A stretch of 64,000 nucleotides of DNA. It comes from Chromatiaceae bacterium. Its GTDB lineage: Bacteria; Pseudomonadota; Gammaproteobacteria; Chromatiales; Chromatiaceae. The DNA lies in the NCBI GenBank assembly GCA_007693535.1, contig REDK01000118.1:1-64000 (forward strand). The letters run 5' to 3'. Position numbers and translations under genes: made by a program. Shown here one piece after another: positions 35,867 to 44,872 of this stretch (position 1 is the first letter of the stretch; each line of letters opens with the position of its first letter). The notes under the pieces are model-generated. The model worked only from the letters and a program-made list of their open reading frames with translations. It had not been told where the DNA came from and searched no databases.

Positions 35867-38800
35867 ATGACCCGCCTCCTGCGCACCCGCGGCTTCTTGC
35901 CGTTCATCGCCGTGGTGTTTCTGAACAGCTTCGTCGATCTGGGCCACAAGATCATCATCCAGAATGCCCTGTTCAAGGCCTATGATGGGGCCGAGCAGGT
36001 CTGGCTGACCAGTATCGTCAATGCACTGATCCTGCTGCCATTCATTCTTCTGTTCACGCCGGCCGGCTTCGTTGCTGACCGCTGGTCTAAGAATCGAGTG
36101 ATGCGGGTGGGCGCGGCACTGGCGGTCGTCATCACCCTGGGTATCACCGCCTGCTATTACCTGGGGCTGTTCTGGCCCGCCTTCGCGATGACCTTCGTGC
36201 TTGCCACACAGAGCGCGATCTATTCGCCAGCCAAGTTTGGTTATATCAAGGAACTGTCCGGTAACGAGGCCCTGACTATTGCCAATGCCTGGGTGCAGGC
36301 AGCGGTGAGCACCTCGATCCTATCGGGCATCCTGGTTTTTTCGATGCTGTTCGAGGCGCGCCTGCTGACAGCCGACGGGGCCATCGGCGGGGTCGGACTG
36401 GACCCGGATACCCTGTTGCGCCGAGTCGCCCCGGTCGGCTGGTTCCTGGTGCTGGGCTCGCTGCTGGAGCTGGCCCTGACCTTCCGGCTGCCCGACCGCT
36501 GGCCGGAGGACCGCAGCCTGCGTTTTGATTGGCCAGCCTATCTGCGCGGGGGCTATCTGAGGCAGAACCTGCATGCCGCCTGGCATAACCAGGTCATCTG
36601 GCTGTCGATCATCGGCATTGGGGTATTCTGGGGCATCGCCCAGGTCCTGATGGCAGTGTTCCCCACCTTCGTTGAGGAACGCCTGGGGGAGACCAATACG
36701 GTCAGCATTCAAGGCACGATGGCCTGCGCCGGCATCGGCGTGGTACTCGGGGCGATGCTGGCCGGGCGGGCTGCCCGCGATCACGTGGAACTGGGACTGA
36801 TTCCGGTCGGGGCGATCGGTATCGCGCTGGTGCTGTTTCTGCTCCCGGGGATCGACCAGCTCTGGTTGCACGGGGTGAATTTCTTTGCCATGGGCCTGCT
36901 CGCCGGGTTGTTCCTGGTACCGCTCAATGCCCTGATCCAGTTTCATGCCGGCGAGCGCGCCCTGGGCCGGGTGCTGGCAGCAAAGAACTTCATTACAAAT
37001 TGGATCATGCTGCTGGCTTTGGGGCTGACCCTGCTGGCGGCAATCGCGCACAGCGGCAGCGGTGCCATCATGTTCGCCTTGGCCCTGGTCGCCGCTGGCG
37101 GTGCCGGCTACACCATCTGGCAATTGCCGCAGTCGCTGGTGCGCTTCGCGGTAGCGCAACTGGTAGCCACCCATTATCGGCTGCGGGTGATCGGGTTGGA
37201 TCACCTACCGGCGCAGGGCGGGGTACTGCTGCTCGGTAATCACATCAGCTGGATCGACTGGGCAATGGTGCAGATGGCCTGCCCGCGGCCGGTGCGCTTC
37301 GTGATGGAGCGGTCGATCTATGAGCGGCGCATCTGGCGCTGGCTGCTGGACCTATTCGGGGTGGTGCCGATCTCGCGCGGGCGCGCCCGCCATGCCCTGC
37401 ATGCAGTGACCGAGCTGCTCGACCGCGGCGAGGTGGTGTGCCTGTTCCCGGAAGGCACGCTGAGCAAGAATGGTCAACTCGCCGCCTTCAAGCAGGGCTT
37501 CGAGGTGGCCGCCCGAGGTGCCCGTGGGGAGATTGTGCCCTTCTATCTGCGCGGCCTCTGGGGCAGCCGCTTCTCCTTTGCTAGCGACCGGCTCAAGCGG
37601 ACCCGCCGCGACGGGCGCATCCGCGATGTGATCGTTGCCTTCGGGGCGCCGTTGCCAATGGACAGCAGCGCGCGGCAGGTCAAGCAGGCGGTGGTAGAAC
37701 TCTCGGTCAGTTCCTGGCAGCAACACGCCGAGGGGTTGCCGACCCTGCCGCGGGCCTGGTTGGCGATGGCACGGCGCCACCCTGGCCGGGAGGTGCTGAT
37801 CGATGTCGATGGCAAGCCCCTCAGCAACCGGCGGCTGATGGCAAGTGTGCTGCTGACAACGCGCGCCCTCAGACGGCGTTGCCCGGGACCGCGGGTTGGC
37901 ATCCTGTTGCCGCCCGGTCGCGCCGCGGTGATCGCCAACCTGGCGGTCTGGTGCGCCGGCAAGGCGGTGGTCAACCTGCGCCCGCCGCCGGCCCGCGCCC
38001 CAGTCGCGGGGCGGCCGGGTGCGGATGCGCAACCCGGTTCAGAACTAGGTTCCGACCCCGGTTGCAAGCAGGGTCAGTGGCACTTCCAGCACGCCCTGCA
38101 GGCCACCGGCGTGGGGCAGGTGATCGGCGCCTACCCGTCCGCGGCTGCCGAGGCCGATGCCGATGCCGATTCTGGCACCGGTGCTACCACCGAGTGGCTG
38201 GCGCTCGACGACCTGCTGCCAGCCCGCAATCGCCTGCTGGGACTGGCCGCCTGGACCGCGGCGCTGCTGGCGGCGACCTTGCTGCCGGCGTCCTTGCTGA
38301 TGGCCCTCTATGGCCGGCGGGTCCGTCCGCACCAGACCGCGGCGATCCTGTTCCCGGTGCGCGGCGTGCGCGCCGCCCGCGCCGTGGCGATCAACCATCG
38401 CAATCTGCTCGCCAATTGCCGTCAGATCGCAGATGTGCTGAATCTGGAATGCGACGACCTGCTGCTCGCCGGCCTGCCGCTGGATCATGCCTACGGACTG
38501 ACACTGACCCTGGCCCTGCCGCTGCTGGAGGGCATCCCGCTGGTGTGTCATCCCGACCCGACCGATGCCCTAGGGCAGGCACACACGATCGCCCGCCACC
38601 AGGTCAGTCTGCTGTGTGCAACACCGTCCCAGCTACAGGGCCTCGTCGCGCATCCGCGGGTGCATCCGGTGATGCTCGCCGGGCTGCGCCTGGTGGTGGC
38701 CGCCGGCGGGCCGCTTGGGCGCGCCTTGCACGATGGCTTCGCGCTGCGTTTCAACCAGACCCTCTACGCCGGCTATGGCGCCACCGAGGCGACCCCGTTG

Positions 38801-39136
38801 GCTAGTCTCAATGTGCCCGATGCCATCGAGACCAATACCTGGAAGCTGCAAATCGGCAATCGCCCGGGCACGGTCGGCATGCCGCTGCCCGGCACCTGCT
38901 ATCGCATCGTTGATCCGCTCAGCCTGGCGACCCTGCCAGCGGATACCGAGGGCGAGATCCTGATCGGCGGCGTGCAGGTCATGCAGGGCTATCTGCACGA
39001 CCCAGCCGCCACCACCGCGGCGATCGTCGAACTCGATCGCCAGCGCTGGTATCGCACCGGCGATCGCGGCCGGCAGGATGCCGAGGGATTCCTGACAATC
39101 ACCGGCCAGGGCGAGGTAGCCAACCCTCCAGCATGA
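35867..39136 (+). CDS. MFS-PlsC-AMP-binding fusion, lysophospholipid acyltransferase type, degenerate C-terminus
   Basis: A 1089-aa fusion. An N-terminal MFS/LplT-like transporter (about residues 1-430, many spans, AIYSPAKFGYIKEL) is joined to a PlsC acyltransferase domain (about 440-640, with HISWID for H-x4-D and FPEGTLSKNG). A region like the AMP-binding domain of 2-acyl-GPE acyltransferase/acyl-ACP synthetase follows. In that last domain the ATP P-loop reads ILFPVRGVRAARAVAINH, where a Ser/Thr/Gly-rich loop is expected. The protein also ends at LTITGQGEVANPPA, about 100 residues short, without the catalytic Lys subdomain. The synthetase activity is probably lost while transport and acyl transfer may remain. 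Low-complexity Asp/Ala/Gly-rich linkers occur near 720-760. The gene ends 10 bases before a MITE-like element. Confidence 0.88.
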   Translation: MTRLLRTRGFLPFIAVVFLNSFVDLGHKIIIQNALFKAYDGAEQVWLTSIVNALILLPFILLFTPAGFVADRWSKNRVMRVGAALAVVITLGITACYYLGLFWPAFAMTFVLATQSAIYSPAKFGYIKELSGNEALTIANAWVQAAVSTSILSGILVFSMLFEARLLTADGAIGGVGLDPDTLLRRVAPVGWFLVLGSLLELALTFRLPDRWPEDRSLRFDWPAYLRGGYLRQNLHAAWHNQVIWLSIIGIGVFWGIAQVLMAVFPTFVEERLGETNTVSIQGTMACAGIGVVLGAMLAGRAARDHVELGLIPVGAIGIALVLFLLPGIDQLWLHGVNFFAMGLLAGLFLVPLNALIQFHAGERALGRVLAAKNFITNWIMLLALGLTLLAAIAHSGSGAIMFALALVAAGGAGYTIWQLPQSLVRFAVAQLVATHYRLRVIGLDHLPAQGGVLLLGNHISWIDWAMVQMACPRPVRFVMERSIYERRIWRWLLDLFGVVPISRGRARHALHAVTELLDRGEVVCLFPEGTLSKNGQLAAFKQGFEVAARGARGEIVPFYLRGLWGSRFSFASDRLKRTRRDGRIRDVIVAFGAPLPMDSSARQVKQAVVELSVSSWQQHAEGLPTLPRAWLAMARRHPGREVLIDVDGKPLSNRRLMASVLLTTRALRRRCPGPRVGILLPPGRAAVIANLAVWCAGKAVVNLRPPPARAPVAGRPGADAQPGSELGSDPGCKQGQWHFQHALQATGVGQVIGAYPSAAAEADADADSGTGATTEWLALDDLLPARNRLLGLAAWTAALLAATLLPASLLMALYGRRVRPHQTAAILFPVRGVRAARAVAINHRNLLANCRQIADVLNLECDDLLLAGLPLDHAYGLTLTLALPLLEGIPLVCHPDPTDALGQAHTIARHQVSLLCATPSQLQGLVAHPRVHPVMLAGLRLVVAAGGPLGRALHDGFALRFNQTLYAGYGATEATPLASLNVPDAIETNTWKLQIGNRPGTVGMPLPGTCYRIVDPLSLATLPADTEGEILIGGVQVMQGYLHDPAATTAAIVELDRQRWYRTGDRGRQDAEGFLTITGQGEVANPPA

Positions 39137-39146
39137 GCAACCGGCG

Positions 39147-39309
39147 TTAGGCGATTTCTGTCGACTTTCATACCATCTGACTGGTCTTGACGCCGGCCTT
39201 CGGCGTCGCACTGGCGGTCACGGCGCTTGCGATGCTCCTGCCAGCCATCCTTCAAGGACGAACGGCAATCCTGCGTCATCTGGCACAAAAGGTTACGGCA
39301 ACCGCCTTA
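39147..39309. mobile_element. MITE-like element family 2, copy A
   Basis: A 157-bp core (39150-39306) flanked on both sides by TTA. The ends GGCGATTTC and CAACCGCC are imperfect inverted repeats. It is similar along its length to copy B (41915-42083), for example GCACTGGCGGTCAC and GCGTCATCTGGC. The right-hand TTA (39307-39309) is, on the minus strand, exactly the TAA stop of aceK. The left end is 10 bases after the truncated acyltransferase fusion gene. Confidence 0.75.
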
Positions 39310-41160
39310 TTCCTCGTCCTGGTGGATGGCACTGGTGCCGCGGCTGGCACTGGCCAGCCCGACCTGCGGCCAGGCACCGCTGGGATTCCAGGTCGCGGGC
39401 AGCGCCAGCAGATCGGGATCGCAGCTATGGCCGCCCGGCCGCTGCACGAAGCGGCGTTCCGGTGGATAGGGGAAGATGTCGACAACCTGACCGGTCTCGA
39501 TGGCGGCCTGGCGGGCCTGCCACCAGGCCGGATCGAAAAGGTCGGCATGCAGCGCCCGAAAGGCGGCGCGAAAGCGCGGCTCGGTGAGCAGAAAGGTCTC
39601 GAATTCCTCGGGAAAGACGTCCTTAGGGCCGGCGGTATACCAGGGCTCGTCGGCCATCTCCATCTCCGGGAAAGGCGCCGGCGGGATCGCGCGAAAGTTG
39701 CACTCGGTGAGATAGCAGATCTCGTCGTAATCGTAGAAGACGACCCGGCCCTGACGGGTGACACCGAAGTTCTTGAACAGGAAATCGCCGGGGAAGATAT
39801 TGGCCGCAGCCAGCTCCTTGATGGCGTCGCCGTATTCCTTGGCAGCATGCGCGATCTCGTCGGCATCGGCACTGCCAAGATAGAGATTGAGCGGCGACAG
39901 ACGCCGCTCAATGTACAGATGTTTGACGATGACCTGGTCGCCATCCATCGCGATGCTGTCGGCGCATTCCTCGCGCAACATCGCGATCAGGTCGTCGGAG
40001 AAACGCTCGCGAGGGAAAGCGACATGGGAGTATTCCCAGGAATCAGCCATCCGCCCGACGCGGTCGTGCTGCTTGACCAGCAGGTACTTGGCGATGACCT
40101 GCTCGCGGGAGATCTCCTTGGGCGGGGTGAAGCGATCCTTGATGACCTTGAAGACGAACGGAAACGATGGCAGCGTAAACACCGACATCACCATACCGCG
40201 AATGCCGGGGGCGACCACGAACTGATCGCTGGAGTAGCGCAAATGCTTAAGAAAGTCGCGGTAGAACTCGGCCTTGCCGAACTTCTGCAGACCGATCGCG
40301 GTATAGAGTTCGGCCTTGCTCTTGCGCGGCATCAGCGGGCGCAGAAAATCAACGACGGCGGCCGGCACCGCGGTATCCACCATGAAATAGGCACGGGCGA
40401 AGCTGAAGATATTCGACAGTTCGTCGGAGCCGACCAATAGGGTATCGACATAGAGCTGACCGCTGCCATCGTTGAGGATTGGCATCACAAACGGGATCTG
40501 ATCGGCCCCGTTGATCGCCTTGCCGATCACATAGGCGGCCTTGTTGCGAAAGAACGGCGTCGTCAGGACCGCGAGCTGGAAGTTCTGGAAACGCGCGCGC
40601 TGCGTCGGGAAGCGCCCGCGCAAGGCGCGCATCAGGTGGCGCACGTCCTGCCGGCGATCGCGGAACGGGGCGCTGAAATCGAGATCCCCGAGGATGGTCC
40701 ACAGCACCCGCGCGTAGCCATCGCGGGCGGGATAATAGGGCCGGAAGATGGGAACCTCCGCCTCCAGATGCTCGGTGCTGAGCATCGGCCAGACGAAGAT
40801 ATAGGCATTGTTGTAGTAGTGGCGCTCGAATAGCCGGCAGAACACCGAGTTGTAGAAGGTTTCAGCCAGTTCCGGCTGATGATGGCGAGGCAGCAGCCGG
40901 GAGTATTCGATCTTGACCCGCTGCCACAGGCGATCCTGCGCCTTGCGCAGATGGAATTCGCGCCGCAGCACAGCGACGGTCTCGGAGACCCGTTTGTCAT
41001 AGAAGCCGATGCGCTCGCGGGCGGCACGCTGGCCATCGGCCCAGTCGGCTCGCTCGAAACGGCGCCGGGCCTGACCGGTGGTGGCCCGGAACAGGCGGTA
41101 GTGGCGGTCGAAGCCGTCGAGAATGACCTCAGCGATCAGCTTTGCCTCGATCCAGGCCAT
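39307..41160 (-). CDS. aceK: isocitrate dehydrogenase kinase/phosphatase
   Basis: Bifunctional enzyme that phosphorylates isocitrate dehydrogenase, sending carbon into the glyoxylate bypass, and dephosphorylates it. The 617-aa product is slightly longer than E. coli AceK (578). Family blocks are visible throughout: FYNSVFCRLFERHYYNNAYIFV, VAPGIRGMVMSVFTLPSFPFVFK, and FPGDFLFKNFGVTRQGRVVFYDYDEICYL near residues 440-480. It starts five bases after the rraA stop, and aceA is upstream. The TAA stop coincides with the flanking TTA of the MITE-like element. Confidence 0.97.
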   Translation of the reverse strand: MAWIEAKLIAEVILDGFDRHYRLFRATTGQARRRFERADWADGQRAARERIGFYDKRVSETVAVLRREFHLRKAQDRLWQRVKIEYSRLLPRHHQPELAETFYNSVFCRLFERHYYNNAYIFVWPMLSTEHLEAEVPIFRPYYPARDGYARVLWTILGDLDFSAPFRDRRQDVRHLMRALRGRFPTQRARFQNFQLAVLTTPFFRNKAAYVIGKAINGADQIPFVMPILNDGSGQLYVDTLLVGSDELSNIFSFARAYFMVDTAVPAAVVDFLRPLMPRKSKAELYTAIGLQKFGKAEFYRDFLKHLRYSSDQFVVAPGIRGMVMSVFTLPSFPFVFKVIKDRFTPPKEISREQVIAKYLLVKQHDRVGRMADSWEYSHVAFPRERFSDDLIAMLREECADSIAMDGDQVIVKHLYIERRLSPLNLYLGSADADEIAHAAKEYGDAIKELAAANIFPGDFLFKNFGVTRQGRVVFYDYDEICYLTECNFRAIPPAPFPEMEMADEPWYTAGPKDVFPEEFETFLLTEPRFRAAFRALHADLFDPAWWQARQAAIETGQVVDIFPYPPERRFVQRPGGHSCDPDLLALPATWNPSGAWPQVGLASASRGTSAIHQDEE

Positions 41161-41165
41161 CGCGG

Positions 41166-41693
41166 TCAGGCCCCGGTCGCGCCCAGTGCGCTCGTCGCGG
41201 CCTCGGGCGCCAGCGGCAAGGGCGCGCGGGCGATCAGGATGCCATCGCCGTCCGCATAGACCCAGTCGCCTGGTCGCACCTGCTCCCCGCCGATGTCGAC
41301 CGGCAGATCGCGCTGACCTTCACCCCGGCGCACGCTCTTGCGGGGGGTGGCAGCCAGGGCCTTGATCCCGAGTGCCATACCGGCCAGGGCCGCAGTATCG
41401 CGCACCGCCGCGGTCAACACCACGCCGGCCCAGCCGTTGGTCACGGCGCTGGCGGCAATCAGGTCGCCGAGCATGGCGCAGCGGACCGAGCCGCCGGCAT
41501 CGGCCACCAGCACCCGGCCGGCGCCGGGTTCTGCGAGCGCCTCCTTGATGCGGGAATTGTCCTCGAAGCATTTAACGGTGACCGCCGCGCCGCAGAACCG
41601 GACGTGGCCACCGTAATCGCGGAACAGCGGGGCGCAGACGGCGAGTTCATCGCCGAAGCGGTCGTAAAGATCGGCGGTACTGAAGTCGGTCAT
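41166..41693 (-). CDS. rraA: RraA family protein (RNase E inhibitor / aldolase superfamily)
   Basis: A 175-aa protein of the RraA/HMG-aldolase fold. The conserved block LVADAGGSVRCAMLGDLIAASAVTNGW is followed by VVLTAAVRDTAAL. The G-D and R-D pair used by the aldolase branch is also seen in RraA proteins, so function (RNase E regulation versus 4-hydroxy-4-methyl-2-oxoglutarate aldolase) cannot be settled from sequence. It lies between aceA and aceK, five bases before aceK, and is likely cotranscribed with it. Confidence 0.88.
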   Translation of the reverse strand: MTDFSTADLYDRFGDELAVCAPLFRDYGGHVRFCGAAVTVKCFEDNSRIKEALAEPGAGRVLVADAGGSVRCAMLGDLIAASAVTNGWAGVVLTAAVRDTAALAGMALGIKALAATPRKSVRRGEGQRDLPVDIGGEQVRPGDWVYADGDGILIARAPLPLAPEAATSALGATGA

Positions 41694-41914
41694 GACGCGG
41701 TTCCGGGTGACGGGCCGGCCCCGATCGGGGGTCGGTCCTGAGGGGGAGCGCCGGTTGCCCGGGGCCAGGCCTGACGGTCAGCGAGTAGATCTGGAGATTA
41801 CCGTGGGCAGGAGGCCGACCGCGCTGGGTCCGGTTGCCATCCCTGGCGCGGCACTGCGACGGCGGCCCACCAGCAGGCAGCGGTCGCCCGGTATCGACGG
41901 GGGTTTAGGCGATT

Positions 41915-42083
41915 TCGGTCAACCTTCAGACCATCATGACTTGTCTTAACGCGCGCCTTCGCCGTCGCACTGGCGGTCACAGCGCTTGCGCTGCTCCCGC
42001 CAGCCCTCCGCAAGAAGGCGAATGTCAATCCAGCGTCATCTGGCCTGCATCATCTGGCAGAAAAGTGTCCGCCAATCGCCTTA
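41915..42083. mobile_element. MITE-like element family 2, copy B
   Basis: A 163-bp core (41918-42080) flanked by TTA on both sides. The ends GGCGATTTCG and CCAATCGCC are inverted repeats. The interior matches copy A in several blocks. The right-hand TTA (42081-42083) is exactly the TAA stop of aceA on the minus strand, the same relation as copy A has to aceK. The element separates aceA from rraA. Bases 41694-41914 hold no gene that I can identify. Confidence 0.75.
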
Positions 42084-43397
42084 GAACTGCTCTTCTTCGG
42101 TGGAGCCGGTCAGTGCCGTGACCGAGGAGGCGCCACCCTGGATGGTGGTAGTGATGTCGTCGAAGTAGCCGGCACCCACCTCCTGCTGATGGGAGACAAA
42201 GGTGTAGCCGCGCTCGCGCGCCTCGAACTCCGGTTGCTGCACCATCTCTACATAGTGGCGCATGCCTTCGCCGCGGGCGTAGTTGTAGCCCAGGTTGAAG
42301 ATGTTGAACCACATGTTGTGGATGCCAGCCAGGGTGATGAACTGGTACTTGTAGCCCATCTCCGATAGGGCGTCCTGGAAGCGGGCGATGGTGACGTCGT
42401 CCAGGTTCTTCTGCCAGTTGAAGGAGGGCGAGCAGTTGTAGGCCAGCAGCTTGTTGGGATTCGCCCCGAGCACCGCCTCGGCGAACTCGCGGGCGAAGCC
42501 CAGATCCGGCGTACCGGTCTCGCACCAGACCAGGTCGGCATAAGGGGCATAGGCAAGACCGCGGCTGATCGCCTGCTCCAGGCCATTGCGCACGCGGTAA
42601 AAGCCCTCGGAGGTGCGCTCGCCGGTCAGGAATGCCTGATCGTTGGCATCGACGTCGGAGGTCAGCAGGTTGGCCGCCTCGGCATCGGTGCGGGCGAGTA
42701 GCAGGGTGGGCACGCCCATCACATCGGCAGCGAGGCGAGCAGCAATCAGCTTCTGCACGGCCTCAGCGCTGGGAACCAGCACCTTGCCGCCCATGTGGCC
42801 GCATTTCTTGACCGCCGCGAGCTGGTCCTCGAAGTGCACGCCAGACGCGCCATTGGCGATCATGTTCTTCATCAGCTCGTAGGCATTGAGCACGCCGCCG
42901 AAGCCGGCCTCGCCGTCTGCCACGATGGGCAGGAAGTAATGCACATAGCCCTCGTCACCAGGGCCGACGCCCTTAGACCACTGGATCTCATCGGCGCGCT
43001 TGAAGGTGTTGTTGATGCGCCGGACCATGGTCGGCACCGAGTCATAGGCGTACAGCGACTGGTCCGGATACATGGTCTCGGAGGTATTGCCGTCGGCGGC
43101 CACCTGCCAGCCGGAGAGGTAGATCGCCTCTAGCCCGGCCTTGGCCTGCTGCATCGCCTGACCGCCGGTCAGGGTGCCCATGCAGTTCACGTAGCCCTTG
43201 CGCGCACTCCCGTGGAGTAGGTCCCACAGGCGCTCGGCACCGGCGCGCGCAATGCTGTGCTCCGGCTGCACGCTGCCGCGCAGGCGCACCACGTCGGCGG
43301 CGCTGTAACCGCGGCGGACATCGGTCCAGCGTGGGTTCTCGGCCCAATCCTTCTCGATGGCGGCGATCTGCTCGGCGCGGCTCAGGGTCTGTTGCAT
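42081..43397 (-). CDS. aceA: isocitrate lyase
   Basis: Cleaves isocitrate to glyoxylate and succinate, the first committed step of the glyoxylate bypass. The 438-aa protein carries the active-site signature [14 protein letters not shown], the motif [26 protein letters not shown] and PSFNWQK. AGAGGA lies eight bases before ATG 43397. Malate synthase is not in the window. The upstream region (43398-43644) has two palindromes that could be operators. Confidence 0.98.
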   Translation of the reverse strand: MQQTLSRAEQIAAIEKDWAENPRWTDVRRGYSAADVVRLRGSVQPEHSIARAGAERLWDLLHGSARKGYVNCMGTLTGGQAMQQAKAGLEAIYLSGWQVAADGNTSETMYPDQSLYAYDSVPTMVRRINNTFKRADEIQWSKGVGPGDEGYVHYFLPIVADGEAGFGGVLNAYELMKNMIANGASGVHFEDQLAAVKKCGHMGGKVLVPSAEAVQKLIAARLAADVMGVPTLLLARTDAEAANLLTSDVDANDQAFLTGERTSEGFYRVRNGLEQAISRGLAYAPYADLVWCETGTPDLGFAREFAEAVLGANPNKLLAYNCSPSFNWQKNLDDVTIARFQDALSEMGYKYQFITLAGIHNMWFNIFNLGYNYARGEGMRHYVEMVQQPEFEARERGYTFVSHQQEVGAGYFDDITTTIQGGASSVTALTGSTEEEQF

Positions 43398-43487
43398 GAT
43401 GGTAATCCTCTAGTGGTTGGAGGTGCCGACGTCCAGCAGCGCGGGTCTGCGAGCGGCGCGGCGTCACGGTAATTGACTGACGGGCTT

Positions 43488-43535
43488 GGTCTTAAGACCG
43501 TAACGATCATGCGAGTATTTGAGAAGCTAATTCTC
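43488..43535 (-). promoter_or_regulatory. palindromes in the aceA upstream region
   Basis: Two inverted repeats lie 90-140 bases before the aceA start: GGTCTTAAGACC (43488-43499, a perfect 12-base palindrome) and GAGAA-GCTAA-TTCTC (43521-43535). The surrounding DNA is unusually AT-rich for this genome, as expected of a promoter. Which regulator binds is unknown. Confidence 0.45.
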
Positions 43536-43644
43536 TAAATCCTCGCTATTGCGTCAGATAATGTTCAGGTGCCAGGCGGTCCCAGTCGAGGGACGGACTG
43601 CACGTTGGCGCGCCGCCAGCGCGGCCTTGGCACACACCGCCGGC

Positions 43645-44169
43645 TCAGTCGCCGGGAGGCTTGGCCGGGGCCTTTTTCGCCCTGGTCTTGCGGGTACTGG
43701 CCGGTCGGCTGCCAGACGAGGTGCCAGTCGCGGTCCGGGTGGCTGCCTTGGTGTCGGCCTTGGTTGCAGCCGGGGTGGTTGCGGTCGCCACCGGCTCTCT
43801 GGTCGTGGCCAGTTTGGCGGTCGCCTTGCGGGCCGAAGTCTGCTTGCGGGCCGCGGTGCCGGTGCCGGCCGCGACACGCTTGCTGGTGGTCTTGCTGGCG
43901 GTGGTCTTGCGCTTCGGCTGGCGAGCGCGCGCTGGGGGCGAGGGCGTGGGGGCCGGCGCGCTCGGCTGTGCTGCCGGCGCTGAGGCCGGCGCTGAGGCGA
44001 TGGCCGCGTCTGGCAGGCTGTCTGCTGGTGCGGCAGCCGCGCGAGCGGCGGCATGTCGCTCGGCAAAGGGATGCGGCGGGATGGCTGTCGTCGCGCCCGT
44101 TGCCCCGGTGCCGAGGCGGGCGCCGAGCAGGCCCTGGAAGATGCCCTTGAGGATGGAAGAAGTAGCCAT
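43645..44169 (-). CDS. histone H1-like Lys/Ala/Thr-rich basic protein
   Basis: A 174-aa protein. A short hydrophobic start (MATSSILKGIFQGLLGARLG) and an Ala/Pro-rich middle are followed by a strongly basic tail of Lys-Thr-Ala-Arg repeats (KRKTTASKTTSKR, RKQTSARKATAKL, TRKTRAKKAPAK). This resembles bacterial histone H1-like or AlgP-type DNA-binding tails, but simple composition makes homology uncertain. A long antisense frame also exists, as expected in GC-rich repeats. The MITE family 1 copy 2 lies about 120 bases upstream of its start. Confidence 0.6.
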   Translation of the reverse strand: MATSSILKGIFQGLLGARLGTGATGATTAIPPHPFAERHAAARAAAAPADSLPDAAIASAPASAPAAQPSAPAPTPSPPARARQPKRKTTASKTTSKRVAAGTGTAARKQTSARKATAKLATTREPVATATTPAATKADTKAATRTATGTSSGSRPASTRKTRAKKAPAKPPGD

Positions 44170-44287
44170 GGCGTCGCGGTACCGACCAGACAGACGAACA
44201 AGGGCGCGCGGGGAGACCCGCCGCCGCCGACTAGGCGACGCCAGACCAGCGGCCGCGGCGGCGCCTGATCCAGACCCACCCATTCAT

Positions 44288-44560
44288 CCTAAGAAACGGC
44301 GGTTGAATGGCCGCCAGGGTGCGCCCCGCGTGGTGTCCAGCAAGGCACAACGAGGCGGAATAGTTGTCCTACTCCAACCTTATTCGAACCACAATTACAA
44401 CGAGTTGCAACGCAGCCGCGCGCCGCGCGCCGCGCGCCCCCGTGGATGTGATTGGGGGCGTAGCGACCCGCACCCGAAAAGTGATGCCGAGCCGAGCGCA
44501 GAATCCCCGACCAGCCAACCAGTGATGTGGTGCGCGAAGCGGTCAACTGCCGTTTCTAGG
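44288..44560. mobile_element. MITE-like element family 1, copy 2
   Basis: A 273-bp element homologous to 34598-34848. The left end CCTAAGAAACGGCGGTTGAA and the reverse complement of the right end (CCTAGAAACGGCAGTTGACC) are inverted repeats. It carries extra internal sequence, including CGCGCCGCGCGCCGCGCG, which accounts for its greater length. No clear target duplication is visible. Short frames inside both copies give a similar peptide (ETAVDRF, then FGCGS), but only because the DNA is shared; I do not regard it as a gene. Confidence 0.75.
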
Positions 44561-44872
44561 AGAATGTCATGTAACCGGCGTCGCCGCGACCGCAAGGCAC
44601 CGCGGGCTCCGCGCCGCCGGGCGGCGTCTCGGCAGCACCCACGGTCTGCCGCGGCGCGCGTCGCCGACTTGCGGCCAACGCGGTCGCGGCGACCGGCGGC
44701 AGCAATGGCGGTTGCGCACGCTTGTCAACGTTGCGGCAATCCGGCCAAATTTGCGACCCTGTAGCCGGTCCGGATATCCGCACCACGATGCCTGTCTGGT
44801 CATCCCTGCCGCGCCCCGTCTCACCACTGGCCGCAGCGCTCTCTTCAGACCCGCCCCGAGGACTATCAACCC
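44561..44872 (+). other. lolA upstream region without convincing gene
   Basis: A 66-codon Arg-rich frame starts at 44564 and ends at 44764, but it has no plausible ribosome binding site spacing and looks like GC-rich shadow coding. The last 100 bases before lolA should contain its promoter, as ftsK, the usual upstream neighbour, is absent. Confidence 0.3.

Noticed and set aside
44564-44764. 66-codon Arg-rich frame upstream of lolA
   Set aside because: No properly spaced ribosome binding site, begins directly after the MITE end, and composition matches random GC-rich sequence.
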